Assembly: GCA_015223225.1 (NCBI GenBank)
Contig: JADFCQ010000001.1
Coordinates: forward strand, 186,001-250,000
From: Acetobacteraceae bacterium H6797
Lineage (GTDB): Bacteria > Pseudomonadota > Alphaproteobacteria > Acetobacterales > Acetobacteraceae
Direction of reading: 5' to 3'
DNA length: 64,000 bases
Shown here: one piece after another, positions 42,139 through 52,611 of the stretch
How the letters are laid out: each line of letters starts with the position of its first letter
Numbering within the stretch: the stretch's first letter is position 1
Notes under the pieces: model-generated
Database searches by the model: none
What the model saw: only the letters and a program-made list of their open reading frames with translations
Told to the model about the DNA's origin: nothing
Made by a program: the position numbers and the translations under genes

Positions 42139-42669
42139 ATGCGCTCATTCATCAATCATGCCCTCTTGGTCAGCCGCTATTCGCTTGCCGTGTTTTATGG
42201 CGGGCTCATGCTGGCGCTGGCCATCTACGCCGCTCGCTTCGCCTGGAAGGTGGTGGTCTTCGCCCAGGAGATCTTCACCATGAGCGAGAACGATGCGCTG
42301 CTCGGCATCCTCTACCTGCTCGATTCCGCCCTGGTGGCGAGCCTGGTGGTGATGGTCGCCCTCTCCTCTTACGACACGCTGGTCTCGCGCCTGCCGCGCG
42401 GCAAGGATGGGGAGGATGTAGACTGGATGGACACGATCGATCCGTCGAACGTGAAGATCAAGCTGGCCACCTCCATCGTGGCCATCTCCTCGATCCACCT
42501 GCTGCAGATGTTCATGAAGGTGGAGAGCTACGAGGACCGAACCATCATCTGGGCCCTGGCCATCCACGCCTCCTTCCTGGTCGGCGTGCTCATCCTGGCC
42601 ATCATGGACCGGCTGGAAGGCCATGTGGCCGAGGCCGGCAAAGAAGTGGACGAGGCGGCGAAGCTCTAG
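42139..42669 (+). CDS. UPF0114 (YqhA) family membrane protein
   Basis: 176 aa with four helices. Family segments: LVSRYSLAVFYGGLMLALAI, LLYLLDSALVASLVVMVALS, WMDTIDPSNVKIKLATSIVA and SSIHLLQMFMKVESYED. Widespread, function unknown. It is monocistronic and divergent from the beta-propeller gene. Confidence 0.92.
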   Translation: MRSFINHALLVSRYSLAVFYGGLMLALAIYAARFAWKVVVFAQEIFTMSENDALLGILYLLDSALVASLVVMVALSSYDTLVSRLPRGKDGEDVDWMDTIDPSNVKIKLATSIVAISSIHLLQMFMKVESYEDRTIIWALAIHASFLVGVLILAIMDRLEGHVAEAGKEVDEAAKL

Positions 42670-42745
42670 CCAGCCGCTTCAATCTAATGCCCTAAGCGGA
42701 CAAGTGCCGGCCAATGCCTTGGCCGGCACCTTCATGGCCAGAGCC

Positions 42746-44134
42746 TCAGCCGGCGCTTGCCGCCCGGGGCACCCGGCATTCCTCCAGAGCCGCCGCCTGG
42801 CGCGCCGCGAGTTCCGCCTCGTTGAAGTCGCTGGTCAGTTCCTCGAAGAGGCGGTGCCAGTTGAGCGAGCAGCGCAGGCGCAGGAAAACGCTCCCCAGCC
42901 CCACCGCCGCGCGGTCCATCAGCACGAATTCCCGCGGCGGCCGCACGCCCCCGGTGCGCTTCAGCCCGGCATGGACCTCGGCGGCCACCTTGCGGCCGAA
43001 GGAGGGGTCATCATCCTCCTGGATCGGGCGCACGCGGTCCTGCATCAGCGGGCCATAGAGGAACTTCGCCCAGAGGCTCAGCACCCGCATCGTCTCGATG
43101 GAGATGTCGCGGAAGCCCCAGATGCCGAAGGCCTCGACCATCTTATCCTCATCCTCGTCGCGCACCGCTTCGTAGAGCATGAGCGTCGCGCGCACGAAGG
43201 AGGGCGGGAAGATGCGCACCGCGCCGAAATCGAGCAGGTTGATGCCCGATTGCGCCGGGTCCTCATGCGGGCGCACCTGGTAATTGCCCAGATGCGGATC
43301 GCCATGGATCACGCCATAGCGGTAGAAGGGCCGATACCAGGCACGGAAGAGCGCGGTGCCATAGGCGGCCCTCTCCTCCTCCGACGGGTTTTCCTCCAGC
43401 CGCTTCTGGATGGCCATGCCGTCCAGCCAATCCATGGTCAGCAGCCGGGTCGTGGTGAGTTCCTCGATCGGCATGGGCACGCGCACGCCCGGTACGTCCC
43501 GCAGCATGAGGCCGTATAGGCGCGCATGGGCGGCCTCGCGCTCGTAATCCAGCTCCTCGCGCAGCCGCTCGGAGAGTTCCTCATAGACCTCGTCCTGCCG
43601 GATGGCCGGGTCGATGCGGTGATAGACGGCCATGGCCATCTTGAGCTGGCGGAGATCGGCCTCCACCACGCTCGGCATATCGGGATATTGCAGCTTGCAG
43701 GCGACACTCTGCCCGTCATGCAGCCGCGCCTTATGCACCTGCCCGAGCGAGGCGGCGGCGGCCGCTTCCTGGCCGAATTCAGCGAATTTGCTCTGCCAGG
43801 CCGGCCCCAGTTCGCTGCTCATGCGGCGGCGGACGAAGGCCCAGCCCATGGGCGGCGCATTGGCCTGCAGGGTGGCCATCTGCTGCGCATATTCCTCCGG
43901 CAGGGCATCCGGAATGGTGGAGAGGATCTGCGCGACCTTCATCAGCGGGCCCTTCAGCCCGCCGAGAATGGCCGCGAGATCATTCGCATGCGCCGAACGG
44001 TCGGTCTTGATGCCGAGGAATCGCTCCCCCGCCATCCGCGCCGCGATACCGCCCACGGCACCCGAGGTGCGCGCCATACGGCGGATCTCGCCGAAAATCG
44101 TGCTGCCTTTCCCGTCGGCGCGGTCGTCAGCCAT
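42746..44134 (-). CDS. ABC1/UbiB family atypical protein kinase
   Basis: 462 aa. The KxGQ-like motif reads KGPLMKVAQILSTIPDALPE, the ATP Lys is in QSVACKLQYP, and the catalytic segment HGDPHLGNYQ and DFG motif LLDFGAVRIFPP are intact. ABC1 proteins support ubiquinone synthesis and lipid handling at the membrane. The start overlaps pepF by 8 bp. It lacks clear C-terminal membrane helices, unlike UbiB itself, so another ABC1 branch is likely. Confidence 0.88.
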   Translation of the reverse strand: MADDRADGKGSTIFGEIRRMARTSGAVGGIAARMAGERFLGIKTDRSAHANDLAAILGGLKGPLMKVAQILSTIPDALPEEYAQQMATLQANAPPMGWAFVRRRMSSELGPAWQSKFAEFGQEAAAAASLGQVHKARLHDGQSVACKLQYPDMPSVVEADLRQLKMAMAVYHRIDPAIRQDEVYEELSERLREELDYEREAAHARLYGLMLRDVPGVRVPMPIEELTTTRLLTMDWLDGMAIQKRLEENPSEEERAAYGTALFRAWYRPFYRYGVIHGDPHLGNYQVRPHEDPAQSGINLLDFGAVRIFPPSFVRATLMLYEAVRDEDEDKMVEAFGIWGFRDISIETMRVLSLWAKFLYGPLMQDRVRPIQEDDDPSFGRKVAAEVHAGLKRTGGVRPPREFVLMDRAAVGLGSVFLRLRCSLNWHRLFEELTSDFNEAELAARQAAALEECRVPRAASAG

Positions 44135-45995
44135 GATAGGGGGCCGCTTCCAACTCGTCGATGAAGCCCGAGATCACGTCCAGCCCCTTGGTCCAGAAGG
44201 CGGGGTCGGAGGCATCCAGCCCGAAGGGGGCCAGCAGCTCCTTATGCCGCTTCGTGCCGCCCGCGCGGAGCAGGTCGAGATACTTCCGGCGGAAGTCCGG
44301 GTCCTTCCCCTCCTGGAAGACGCCGTAGAGGGCATTCACCAAGCAATCGCCGAAGGCATAGGCGTAGACATAGAAGGGCGAGTGGATGAAGTGCGGGATA
44401 TAGGCCCAGTAGACGTTATAATCCGGCGTGAATTCGAAGGCCGGGCCGAGGCTCTCGGTCTGCACCTGCATCCAGATCTTGCCGATATCCTCCTGGCTCA
44501 GTTCGCCCTGGCGGCGGGCATCGTGCAGGCGGGTCTCGAACTGGTAGAAGGCGATCTGGCGGACCACCGTGTTCAGCATGTCCTCGACCTTGCCGGCCAG
44601 CATCAGGCGGCGACGCTTAGGGTCGGTCTCCGCATCCAGCACGGCGCGGAAGGTCAGCATCTCGCCGAAAACCGAGGCCGTCTCGGCGAGCGTCAGCGGC
44701 GTGCCAGACATCAGATAGCCCTGCTCGGCAGCCAGGATCTGGTGCACGCCATGGCCCAGTTCATGGGCCAGCGTCATCACGTCCCGCGCCTTGCCGTGGT
44801 AGTTCAGCAGCAGATACGGGTGCGCCGAGGGCACGGTCGGATGCGCGAAGGCGCCCGAGGCCTTGCCGGGGCGGAGTGCGGCATCGATCCAGGGCTTGTC
44901 GAAGAAGCGCTGGCCCACATCGGCCAGTTCCGGCGAGAAGGCGCGATAGCTCGTCAGCACCCGCTCCACGGCCTCGGTCCAGGGGATGGTGCGGTCGATA
45001 TCGCCGGGCAGCGGGGCATTGCGGTCCCAATGCTGCATCTTCTCGAGGCCCAGCCACTTGGCCTTGAGCGCGTAATAGCGATGCGAGAGGCGGCCGTAAT
45101 TGCTGGTGACGGCGGCGACCAGCGCATCCACCACCTCATCCTCGACCATATTGGCGCGGTTGCGGCTCGAACCCGGGCGCGGATACTTGCGCCAGGTGTC
45201 GATGATCTCCTTGTCCTTCGCCAGGGTATTGGTGATCAGGCCGAAGAGCTTGATCTTCTCGGCGAAGGCCTCGGAGACGCCCTTGGCGGCGGCCTCGCGC
45301 TTGGCGCGGTCACGGTCGGAGAGGCGGTTGAGGGCGCCGGAGACGTTCAGGGTCTCCTCGCCCACCTTCACGGTCATGCCCGCGATGGTCTCGTCGAAAA
45401 GGCGGTTCCAGGCGGCGCGGCCCGTCACTTCCTTCTCATGCAGCAGGCGCTCGACCTCGTCGGAAAGCTGATGCGGGCGCCAGACCATCAGGTCTCGCAG
45501 CCAGGGGCGCCAATGGTCGAGCGCCTTGGAGGCGGCCATTTTCTTCTCGAGCTCGGCCTCGTCGACCTTGTTCAGCTCGAGGGTGAAGAAGAGCAAGTGC
45601 GAGGAGATGGTCGTCACCCGCTCCTGCATCGTCTGGTAGAACCGGCCATTGGCCGAATCCTGCGCATCGCCCGAGAAGAGAAGCTGAGCGTAGGACATGA
45701 CCCGCCCCAGCACTTCCTCGATCTTCTCGTATTGCGCGATGGCCGCGGCCAGTTCGTCGCCCGAAATGCTAGCGAGCTTGCCCGTCAGCTTCTCGGCCAT
45801 GGCGCGGGACTCGGCCTCGACCCGATCGAGATCGGCCTTCAGCGCCGGGTCTTCCATACCCTTGTAGAGATCGGACAGATCCCAGCTCGGGAGGGCGCCC
45901 GTGCCATCGCCGCCGGAACGGCCGGCATTGTCTCGCGGAAGGGCGGTCTCGGGGCGGGAATGGTGCACGGCTTGCCTTGCGATCAGGTGATCCAT
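44127..45995 (-). CDS. pepF: Oligoendopeptidase F (M3B metallopeptidase)
   Basis: 622 aa from the ATG at 45995 (MDHLIARQAVHHSRPETALP). The zinc motif is HELGHGVHQ near residue 408, with the third ligand in the downstream Glu of TLAETASVFGEMLTF. YPRPGSSRNRANMVEDEVVD and YYALKAKWLGLEKMQHWD are typical of the PepF branch. It hydrolyses short peptides in the cytoplasm. The ABC1 kinase gene is co-transcribed (8-bp overlap). Confidence 0.93.
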   Translation of the reverse strand: MDHLIARQAVHHSRPETALPRDNAGRSGGDGTGALPSWDLSDLYKGMEDPALKADLDRVEAESRAMAEKLTGKLASISGDELAAAIAQYEKIEEVLGRVMSYAQLLFSGDAQDSANGRFYQTMQERVTTISSHLLFFTLELNKVDEAELEKKMAASKALDHWRPWLRDLMVWRPHQLSDEVERLLHEKEVTGRAAWNRLFDETIAGMTVKVGEETLNVSGALNRLSDRDRAKREAAAKGVSEAFAEKIKLFGLITNTLAKDKEIIDTWRKYPRPGSSRNRANMVEDEVVDALVAAVTSNYGRLSHRYYALKAKWLGLEKMQHWDRNAPLPGDIDRTIPWTEAVERVLTSYRAFSPELADVGQRFFDKPWIDAALRPGKASGAFAHPTVPSAHPYLLLNYHGKARDVMTLAHELGHGVHQILAAEQGYLMSGTPLTLAETASVFGEMLTFRAVLDAETDPKRRRLMLAGKVEDMLNTVVRQIAFYQFETRLHDARRQGELSQEDIGKIWMQVQTESLGPAFEFTPDYNVYWAYIPHFIHSPFYVYAYAFGDCLVNALYGVFQEGKDPDFRRKYLDLLRAGGTKRHKELLAPFGLDASDPAFWTKGLDVISGFIDELEAAPYHG

Positions 45996-46066
45996 GCAGT
46001 CGATATAAGCCTTGCGGCGTTGAGGCCAAGCACCTAGCGATCCTGGGACCGACTTCAGGGAGGAAT

Positions 46067-47794
46067 ATGAACGCGATGACCGGCCCGACAGCCTGGAACA
46101 GCCTGCCGGCGATGATGCTCGACCTGGCCCGGCGCGAGCCCGGCGCACCCATGCTGCGCTACTGGCGCCAGGGCGCCTGGCATCGGATGGACCGGGCCGC
46201 CTTCGCCAAGGCCGTGGCCGCGACGGCCGCGGGCCTGCGCGCGAAAGGCGTGAGCCCCGGGGATCGCGTGGTCATCGTGGCGCCTAACCGGCCGGAAATC
46301 CTCATCGCTGATACCGCCATCATGGCGATCGGCGCCGTCACGGTGCCGACCTACACCACCAATACCGTGGCCGATCACGCCCATATCCTGGGCGATTCGG
46401 GGGCGCGCGCCGTGATCGCCGCCGATGCCGCGACCGCCGCGAAGCTCCGCGAGGCGGCGGGCGAAGGCGGGCTGGACCTGGTCGTGGTGATGGATGGCGA
46501 GGCGCCGGAAGGCGCGGTCGCCTGGGCCGAAGTGGCTTCGACGGAGGCCGGCTTGGCGATGCTCATGGCCGAGGCGGATGAAATCCCCTCCGGCCGCCTC
46601 GCCTGCCTCATCTATACCTCGGGCACGGGCGGCAAGCCCAAGGGCGTGATGCTGCCGCACCGTTCCATGCTGGCCAATCGCGAAGGCATTCGAGACATCA
46701 TCGAGCGGCTGCATCTCAAGGGTCAGCCCTATCTCTCCTTCCTGCCGCTCTCCCATGCCTATGAGCACACGGTCTGCTTCCTGCTGCCGAGCCATGGGAT
46801 GGAGGTCGTCTTCTCGCGCGGGGCGGATAAGGTGGCCGGCGAGTTCCGCGAGATCGAGCCGGCGATCATCACCGCCGTTCCCCGCATCTTCGAGGTGCTG
46901 CGCGCGCGCATCGAGGGCGAAATCGCCAAGGCCAAGCCGCTTCAGCGCCGCCTGTTCGAGAAGACGCTAGAACTCGGGCTGAAGCGCCTCGACGGCCGGC
47001 TCGGCCTTCTCGAAAAGCTGCAGGACATGGTGCTGGAGCGCCTGGTGCGGCCCAAGATCCGCGACCGCTTCGGCAGCCGCCTCGCCGCCATCGTCTCGGG
47101 CGGGGCGCGGCTCGATCCGGCGCTGTCCGGCTATTTCCTGGCGCTCGGCGTGCCGGTGCTGCAGGGCTATGGCCAGACCGAGGCCGGGCCGGTGATCAGC
47201 GTGAACCTTCCGTGGGACAATCACCGCCGCACCGTCGGCCCGCCGCTGCCCGGCGTCGAACTGGTGATCGCGCCCGATGGCGAGGTGCTGGTGCGCGGCC
47301 CTCTGGTGATGGACGGCTACTGGAACCAGCCCGATGCCACCGCCACCGCCCTTCGCCCGCTGGATGGCGAAGCGGGCGGCGAGCCCTGGCTGCATACCGG
47401 CGACATGGGCGTGCTGGAGGAAGGCCGGCTGCGCATCACCGACCGGAAGAAGGATTTCATCAAGACCCTCGGCGGCGAGATGGTCAGCCCCGCCAAGGTC
47501 GAGAGCCTGCTCATGGCCGAGCCCGCCATCGCCCAGGCCGTGGTGGCCGGCGAGGGCGAACCGGCGCTGAGCGGCCTCATCGTTCCCGCCGATGGGTATG
47601 ACGCGGAGGCGGTCACGGCCGCGCTCCGCAAGGTGAATGCCCGCCTCTCCCCGCCCGAACGGGTGCGCCGCCACGCCATCGTGCCGGCCTTCACCCAGGA
47701 TAACGGCATGCTCACCCCCACCATGAAGGTGAAGCGCCGGGTGGTGCTCGAAGCCCATGCCGGGGTGCTGGAAGGGCTGAAGCGCCAGGGCTGA
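46067..47794 (+). CDS. AMP-dependent long-chain acyl-CoA synthetase
   Basis: 575 aa from the ATG at 46067 (GGGAGGA upstream). Adenylation motifs: IYTSGTGGKPKGVMLPH (P-loop), QGYGQTEAGPVISV, LHTGDMGVLE and ITDRKKDFIKTLGGEMVSPA with the catalytic Lys. It activates fatty acids with ATP and CoA. The form resembles FACL/FadD15-type ligases that keep ALGVPVLQGYGQTE. Divergent from pepF. Confidence 0.91.
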   Translation: MNAMTGPTAWNSLPAMMLDLARREPGAPMLRYWRQGAWHRMDRAAFAKAVAATAAGLRAKGVSPGDRVVIVAPNRPEILIADTAIMAIGAVTVPTYTTNTVADHAHILGDSGARAVIAADAATAAKLREAAGEGGLDLVVVMDGEAPEGAVAWAEVASTEAGLAMLMAEADEIPSGRLACLIYTSGTGGKPKGVMLPHRSMLANREGIRDIIERLHLKGQPYLSFLPLSHAYEHTVCFLLPSHGMEVVFSRGADKVAGEFREIEPAIITAVPRIFEVLRARIEGEIAKAKPLQRRLFEKTLELGLKRLDGRLGLLEKLQDMVLERLVRPKIRDRFGSRLAAIVSGGARLDPALSGYFLALGVPVLQGYGQTEAGPVISVNLPWDNHRRTVGPPLPGVELVIAPDGEVLVRGPLVMDGYWNQPDATATALRPLDGEAGGEPWLHTGDMGVLEEGRLRITDRKKDFIKTLGGEMVSPAKVESLLMAEPAIAQAVVAGEGEPALSGLIVPADGYDAEAVTAALRKVNARLSPPERVRRHAIVPAFTQDNGMLTPTMKVKRRVVLEAHAGVLEGLKRQG

Positions 47795-47848
47795 GCCCCT
47801 GGCGGCCAGCCGCGTAGCGCAGCGAAGCCGCGCGGCGGGTAAATCGCT

Positions 47849-47865
47849 GCATTGCATCACAATGC
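47849..47865. promoter_or_regulatory. 17-bp palindrome upstream of the TonB operon promoter
   Basis: GCATTG-CATCA-CAATGC is a perfect inverted repeat (6-bp arms), 12 bp before the -35 of the promoter below. It may be a second regulator site, or part of the stop region of the acyl-CoA ligase gene. No T tract is present. Confidence 0.35.
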
Positions 47866-47877
47866 CACCCAGTTGCA

Positions 47878-47906
47878 TTGTCATTGCGAGTAATTCGCAC
47901 TATCCA
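47878..47906 (+). promoter_or_regulatory. Promoter with a Fur-box-like palindrome in its spacer
   Basis: TTGTCA (47878-47883), 17 bp, TATCCA (47901-47906) is a good housekeeping promoter. The spacer holds TGCGAGTAATTCGCA (47885-47899), a near-perfect palindrome that fits the TGCGAAT-N-ATTCGCA form of Fur box with one mismatch. Binding there would block RNA polymerase when iron is plentiful. The downstream genes are exbB, exbD and tonB. Confidence 0.65.
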
Positions 47907-48098
47907 TCCGCCATAGCGTCATCGCCGAGGCCGGCTTGGCGGCCGGCATCTGCCGGTCCGACCGTATTTCCCCGGCCTGGATCAACCGGCTGCATGACGG
48001 CCCGCCAGCGGCGCCCCGAGGCGCGAAGAGGCCAGCGGACCGCCATCGACCATAACCTGCTGCGCCACTGGGCGGCCGCGGCATGAGGATAGGGACCT
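47907..48098 (+). other. 192-bp leader of the exbB operon
   Basis: Between the promoter and the first clear gene there is no convincing coding sequence. A small frame at 47994-48086 (30 codons, opening MTARQRRPEARRGQ, ending in HWAAAA) has no ribosome binding site and no recognised relative. It may be a leader peptide or chance. Confidence 0.3.
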
Positions 48099-48560
48099 AT
48101 GCGCAAACTCCTCCTCTCCCTTGTGCTGTGCAACGCGTTCGCCTGGGGCCCTCAGGCCCTGGCGCAGCAGGCCCCCGCCGCCGCCCAGGCTGAAGATGAA
48201 CTGCCGGGCCCGATCTCCCTCGAACTCAACCGGCTCGAGCCGCAGGGTGCGGCCTGTCGCGTCTGGATCCTGCTCAAGAACCAGGGCGAAGCCGCGGTCG
48301 ATCCGCTGCGGCTCGATCTCCTGGTCTTCGGCAAGGATGGCGTGATCGGCCGCCGCCTGGCGCTCGATGTCGGCCCCGTGCCGGGCCGGAAGACGCTGGC
48401 GCGCATCTTCGACCTCTCCAACCAGAGCTGCGACGGCGTCGGCGCCCTGCTGCTGAACGACGTGCTGCTCTGCGGCGGCGCCGACCCGGCCCAGCGCGCC
48501 GCCTGCCTGCCCCGCCTGACCACCTCTTCCCGCGCCGCCGGCGTTTCCTTCGATAAGTGA
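48099..48560 (+). CDS. Conserved secreted protein of TonB-system operons
   Basis: 153 aa. Signal peptide [20 protein letters not shown], cleaved near ALA-QQ. The mature domain ([76 protein letters not shown]) contains four Cys. I recognise the type as a small periplasmic protein that precedes exbB in many alphaproteobacteria; no activity is known. It probably works with the ExbBD-TonB complex. Confidence 0.8.
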   Translation: MRKLLLSLVLCNAFAWGPQALAQQAPAAAQAEDELPGPISLELNRLEPQGAACRVWILLKNQGEAAVDPLRLDLLVFGKDGVIGRRLALDVGPVPGRKTLARIFDLSNQSCDGVGALLLNDVLLCGGADPAQRAACLPRLTTSSRAAGVSFDK

Positions 48561-48570
48561 GCGACGACCG

Positions 48571-49404
48571 ATGAACCCAACCTACGCCGCCGGAATCGTT
48601 CTCGCCCAGGCAACGCCGGCCACCCCGCCCGCCGCGCCTAGCCTCCCCCCTGCCTCTCCGTTGGGTGCCGCCATGCCGCCGGTGCCGGCGGCCCCGGGCG
48701 CCGTGGATGCCGCCGTCGCTGCCCCGCCGCCGCCCGATCTCTCGGCGCTCGGCCTCTTCATGCATGCCGATGGCGTGGGCAAGGCGGTCATCATCATCCT
48801 CGCCATCGCCTCCCTGGCCTGCTGGGCGGTGATCATCGAGAAGATCATGACCCTGGTGGCCCTGAACCGGCAGGTAAAGATCCTCGCCGAAGCGGGCGAA
48901 GCCACCGGCATGGGCATCCCGCAGGATGACGGCATGGCCGCCCGCGTGCTCCGCGCCGGGGCCCGCGAATGGCATGAGGGCCGCGAGCCGGGCGAAGGCC
49001 GCAGCGAATATCGCGACCGCCTGGAGCGCGCCATGCGCTCGGCCATGGCCAAGACGCTGCGCAAAGCGGCCCGCGGCCTGCCCATCCTGGCCACCACCGG
49101 CGCCGTCGCACCCTTCATCGGCCTCTTCGGCACGGTCTGGGGCATCATGCGCAGCTTCACCGGCATCGCGCAGAGCGGCGATACCAGCCTGGCCGTCGTT
49201 GCCCCCGGCATTGCCGAGGCGCTCTTCGCCACCGCCATCGGCCTGGCCGCCGCCATCCCTGCCGTCATCGCCTATAACCGCCTGACGCTCGGCATCGGCC
49301 GCACCCGCGAGGAAGGCGGCTCGGTCATCGCCGAACTCGCCAATGGCATGGCCCGCCGCTCCATGCTCACCGGCCGCGCCGGTGCCTCGCGCGCGGCGGA
49401 GTAA
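48571..49404 (+). CDS. exbB: ExbB, TonB-system proton channel subunit
   Basis: 277 aa. A Pro/Ala-rich periplasmic lead of about 60 residues is followed by helix 1 ([20 protein letters not shown]), a cytoplasmic loop, and two helices: [20 protein letters not shown] and [33 protein letters not shown] is the MotA/TolQ/ExbB signature. The extended N-terminus identifies ExbB rather than TolQ. ExbB5-ExbD2 uses proton flow to drive TonB. Confidence 0.92.
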   Translation: MNPTYAAGIVLAQATPATPPAAPSLPPASPLGAAMPPVPAAPGAVDAAVAAPPPPDLSALGLFMHADGVGKAVIIILAIASLACWAVIIEKIMTLVALNRQVKILAEAGEATGMGIPQDDGMAARVLRAGAREWHEGREPGEGRSEYRDRLERAMRSAMAKTLRKAARGLPILATTGAVAPFIGLFGTVWGIMRSFTGIAQSGDTSLAVVAPGIAEALFATAIGLAAAIPAVIAYNRLTLGIGRTREEGGSVIAELANGMARRSMLTGRAGASRAAE

Positions 49405-49410
49405 ACCCTC

Positions 49411-49857
49411 ATGGCCTTTTCCATGAACGGGGCGGATGACGAGGACGATATGCCCGTCATGTCCGAGATGAACGTGACGCCGCTGGTCGACGTCATGCTC
49501 GTGCTCCTCATCATCTTCATGGTCGCTGCGCCGATGATGGTGGTCGGCGTGCCGGTGAACCTGCCCAAGACCTCCGCCCCCCGCGTCGCGGCCCCGCGCC
49601 CGCCCGTGGTGCTGACGGTGGCGAAGGACGGCAAGGTGTTCATCAAACAGGAGGAGATCCAGGCCGAGGCGCTGGGCGCCCGCCTGGCCGACCTGCACAA
49701 GGCCGATCCGGAGGCGCCGGTCTATGTCCGCGGCGATCGCGAGACGCCCTATGGCCTCGTGCTGCGCGTCATGGGCCGCGTGACCCAGGCCGGGATCACC
49801 AAGGTCTCGCTCATCTCCGAGGCGGAGCCCGCCGGCCCCGCGGTGCAGGCCCGGTGA
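49411..49857 (+). CDS. exbD: ExbD, TonB-system stator subunit
   Basis: 148 aa. [20 protein letters not shown] is the single helix with the proton-relay Asp in PLVDVM. A periplasmic domain follows ([38 protein letters not shown]). It follows exbB by 6 bp and overlaps tonB by 4 bp. Confidence 0.93.
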   Translation: MAFSMNGADDEDDMPVMSEMNVTPLVDVMLVLLIIFMVAAPMMVVGVPVNLPKTSAPRVAAPRPPVVLTVAKDGKVFIKQEEIQAEALGARLADLHKADPEAPVYVRGDRETPYGLVLRVMGRVTQAGITKVSLISEAEPAGPAVQAR

Positions 49858-50819
49858 GCATCACGGCGCGTCAGGTGCGGCGCGGCATCATCCCCCTGGC
49901 CGTGATCGGCTGGGCGGGGTCGGTGCTGCTCCATGGCGGGGCGGTGCTGCCCTTCCTGCTCTCCTCGCCCGATCCGCAGCCCATGGGCGACCCGGTCGAG
50001 GTGACGATGGAGGCGGTGCCGCAGGAGCCGTCGGAGAATATCGCGCCCGAAATCGCCGCCCAGGAACTCGCCGAGTCGCCGCGCGAGGCGACGGTCGCCG
50101 CGCAGCCGCCGCCGGTCGAGGCGGTGCGCCCGGCCGAGCCCGAACCCGCGACCCCGCCGCCGCCCACGCCACTCGCCGCCGCCGAACCGCCGCCGCCCGT
50201 TGCCGCCCCCGCGCCGCAGCCCGCGCTCGAGCCGCCGCCGGAGACGCAGCAGGCCGCCGAGCCGGAGCCGCTCCCGATCGAGGAGCCCACGCCGGAACCG
50301 CCGCCTCCGCCTCCGCCCGAAACCATCGCGGTCACGCCGCCGCCGCCTCCACCGCCGCCGCCCACGCCGCGCGACGTGGCCCGGCCGCGCCCAACCCCGG
50401 CGCCGCGCCAGCAGGCCGCGCCCCCCCCCGATGCCCGCGTGGCGCAGGAGACGGTGCCCTCAGGCGGGCCTGTCGTGGCACCGCCGGATACGCCGCCGCC
50501 CTCCGCGCGCCCTTCGGCCGCCGCCGCGCCGCCTTCGGGCTACATGGCCAATCTCGCTCGCGCCCTGGAGCGGTATAAGGTCTACCCGACCTCCGCCCGC
50601 GTCCGCCGCATCGAGGGGCTGGGCCAGGTCACCATCACCATGGGCGCCAATGGCGCGGTGCTGGATTTCCGCATCGTGCGCAGCACGGGCAGCGAGGAGT
50701 TGGACGAGGCGATCGCCACCATGGTCCGCCGCGCCTCGCCCCTGCCGGCGCCGCCGCCGGAGATCCTGACGGATGGGAAGTATGTCTTTACCGTTCCCGT
50801 CCGTTACACCCTCCGGTGA
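49854..50819 (+). CDS. tonB: TonB energy transducer
   Basis: 321 aa from a GTG overlapping the exbD stop. One helix ([20 protein letters not shown]), then about 180 residues of Pro/Glu and Pro/Arg repeats that would span the periplasm. The C-terminal TonB domain is at about residues 225-321 ([60 protein letters not shown]). It transmits force to outer-membrane receptors for iron chelates or vitamin B12. No receptor gene lies in the window. Confidence 0.92.
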   Translation: MSITARQVRRGIIPLAVIGWAGSVLLHGGAVLPFLLSSPDPQPMGDPVEVTMEAVPQEPSENIAPEIAAQELAESPREATVAAQPPPVEAVRPAEPEPATPPPPTPLAAAEPPPPVAAPAPQPALEPPPETQQAAEPEPLPIEEPTPEPPPPPPPETIAVTPPPPPPPPPTPRDVARPRPTPAPRQQAAPPPDARVAQETVPSGGPVVAPPDTPPPSARPSAAAAPPSGYMANLARALERYKVYPTSARVRRIEGLGQVTITMGANGAVLDFRIVRSTGSEELDEAIATMVRRASPLPAPPPEILTDGKYVFTVPVRYTLR

Positions 50820-50850
50820 GCGACTCGGGCGGGGAAACGCATACGAAAAA

Positions 50851-50880
50851 GGCCGCCGGGCTTCCCCGGCGGCCTTTTTT
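50851..50880. terminator. Bidirectional intrinsic terminator after tonB
   Basis: GGCCGCCGGG (50851-50860), loop CTTC, CCCGGCGGCC (50865-50874), then six T; five A precede it. It therefore works for tonB on the plus strand and for the small lipoprotein gene on the minus strand. Confidence 0.95.
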
Positions 50881-50899
50881 CATGCGTGCTGGATGCGGA

Positions 50900-51151
50900 T
50901 CAGCGCCAGGCCGGGCGGCCCAGGTTCACCGTATCGGGCGAGGTCAGCGCACCGCCGGCCGCGCCGGCCGCGCCGCCGATGAGCGCGCCAGCGCCCGCAT
51001 TGCCCGAAAGCGAGCCGACGGCCGCACCCGCGCCGGCGCCCAGCAGGCCGCCGGAAACAGCACGATCGCCCGTCGAATAGCCGCAGGCGGACAGGCCGAA
51101 GCCGGCCGCAGCCAGAACGGCGAGAGTGGTGAGTCGAACGGTCCTCTGCAT
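50900..51151 (-). CDS. Small glycine-zipper lipoprotein
   Basis: 83 aa. MQRTVRLTTLAVLAAAGFGL-SAC is a lipoprotein signal. The mature part is a glycine-zipper repeat (GGLLGAGAGAAVGSLSG, AGALIGGAAGAAGGALT) as in OsmB-type outer-membrane proteins. The frame stays open upstream, but there it is antisense of mreB. Role unknown; perhaps envelope stress. Confidence 0.85.
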   Translation of the reverse strand: MQRTVRLTTLAVLAAAGFGLSACGYSTGDRAVSGGLLGAGAGAAVGSLSGNAGAGALIGGAAGAAGGALTSPDTVNLGRPAWR

Positions 51152-51406
51152 GGTGTTTTCTGCCTTCGCGATGGTGGTAACCGGCTCTGAAGCCAGGTTG
51201 CATCGGTGTAACGCTTGCGCCCTGCCCTGGTTGCGGCCCGGACCTGCGGTTGCGCCGCCGAAAAGCGGCTTGAGACTCCGCTTCCGCCCGGCTAATCCAC
51301 CCCGGCTTGCGCGCTGCCGGTCCCCAGGGCCAAAAGCCACGCATGGGTAGACGTGCCTAGGTCGCCAGCCCCGGCGGCCGGGCCCCGGTTGTTTGACGCG
51401 GTCTAG

Positions 51407-52465
<1,059 letters not shown>

Positions 52466-52611
52466 AAATCGCCACCCGGCCCGCGACCGGCGCATGGGTG
52501 GTAACGTTACATTCTTTTGGCTGGCCCATCGCGATGGGCTTTGATTAATTCGGTGGGCGCCACGCGGCCCACCGTTTTAGCATTCAGCCTCCAAGGAGCA
52601 GCGACAGCAGG

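Noticed and set aside
43632..46037. 801-codon plus-strand frame over pepF and ABC1 genes
   Set aside because: Both minus-strand genes have complete catalytic motifs; this frame has none.
49871..50365. Gly/Ser-rich minus-strand frame opposite tonB
   Set aside because: It is the complement of the Pro-rich TonB spacer, so the Gly repeats are an artefact.
50140..50440. Dense CCG-type repeats as a possible tandem-repeat or CRISPR-like array
   Set aside because: They are the codon-level result of Pro/Glu runs in TonB; no regular unit or spacer exists.
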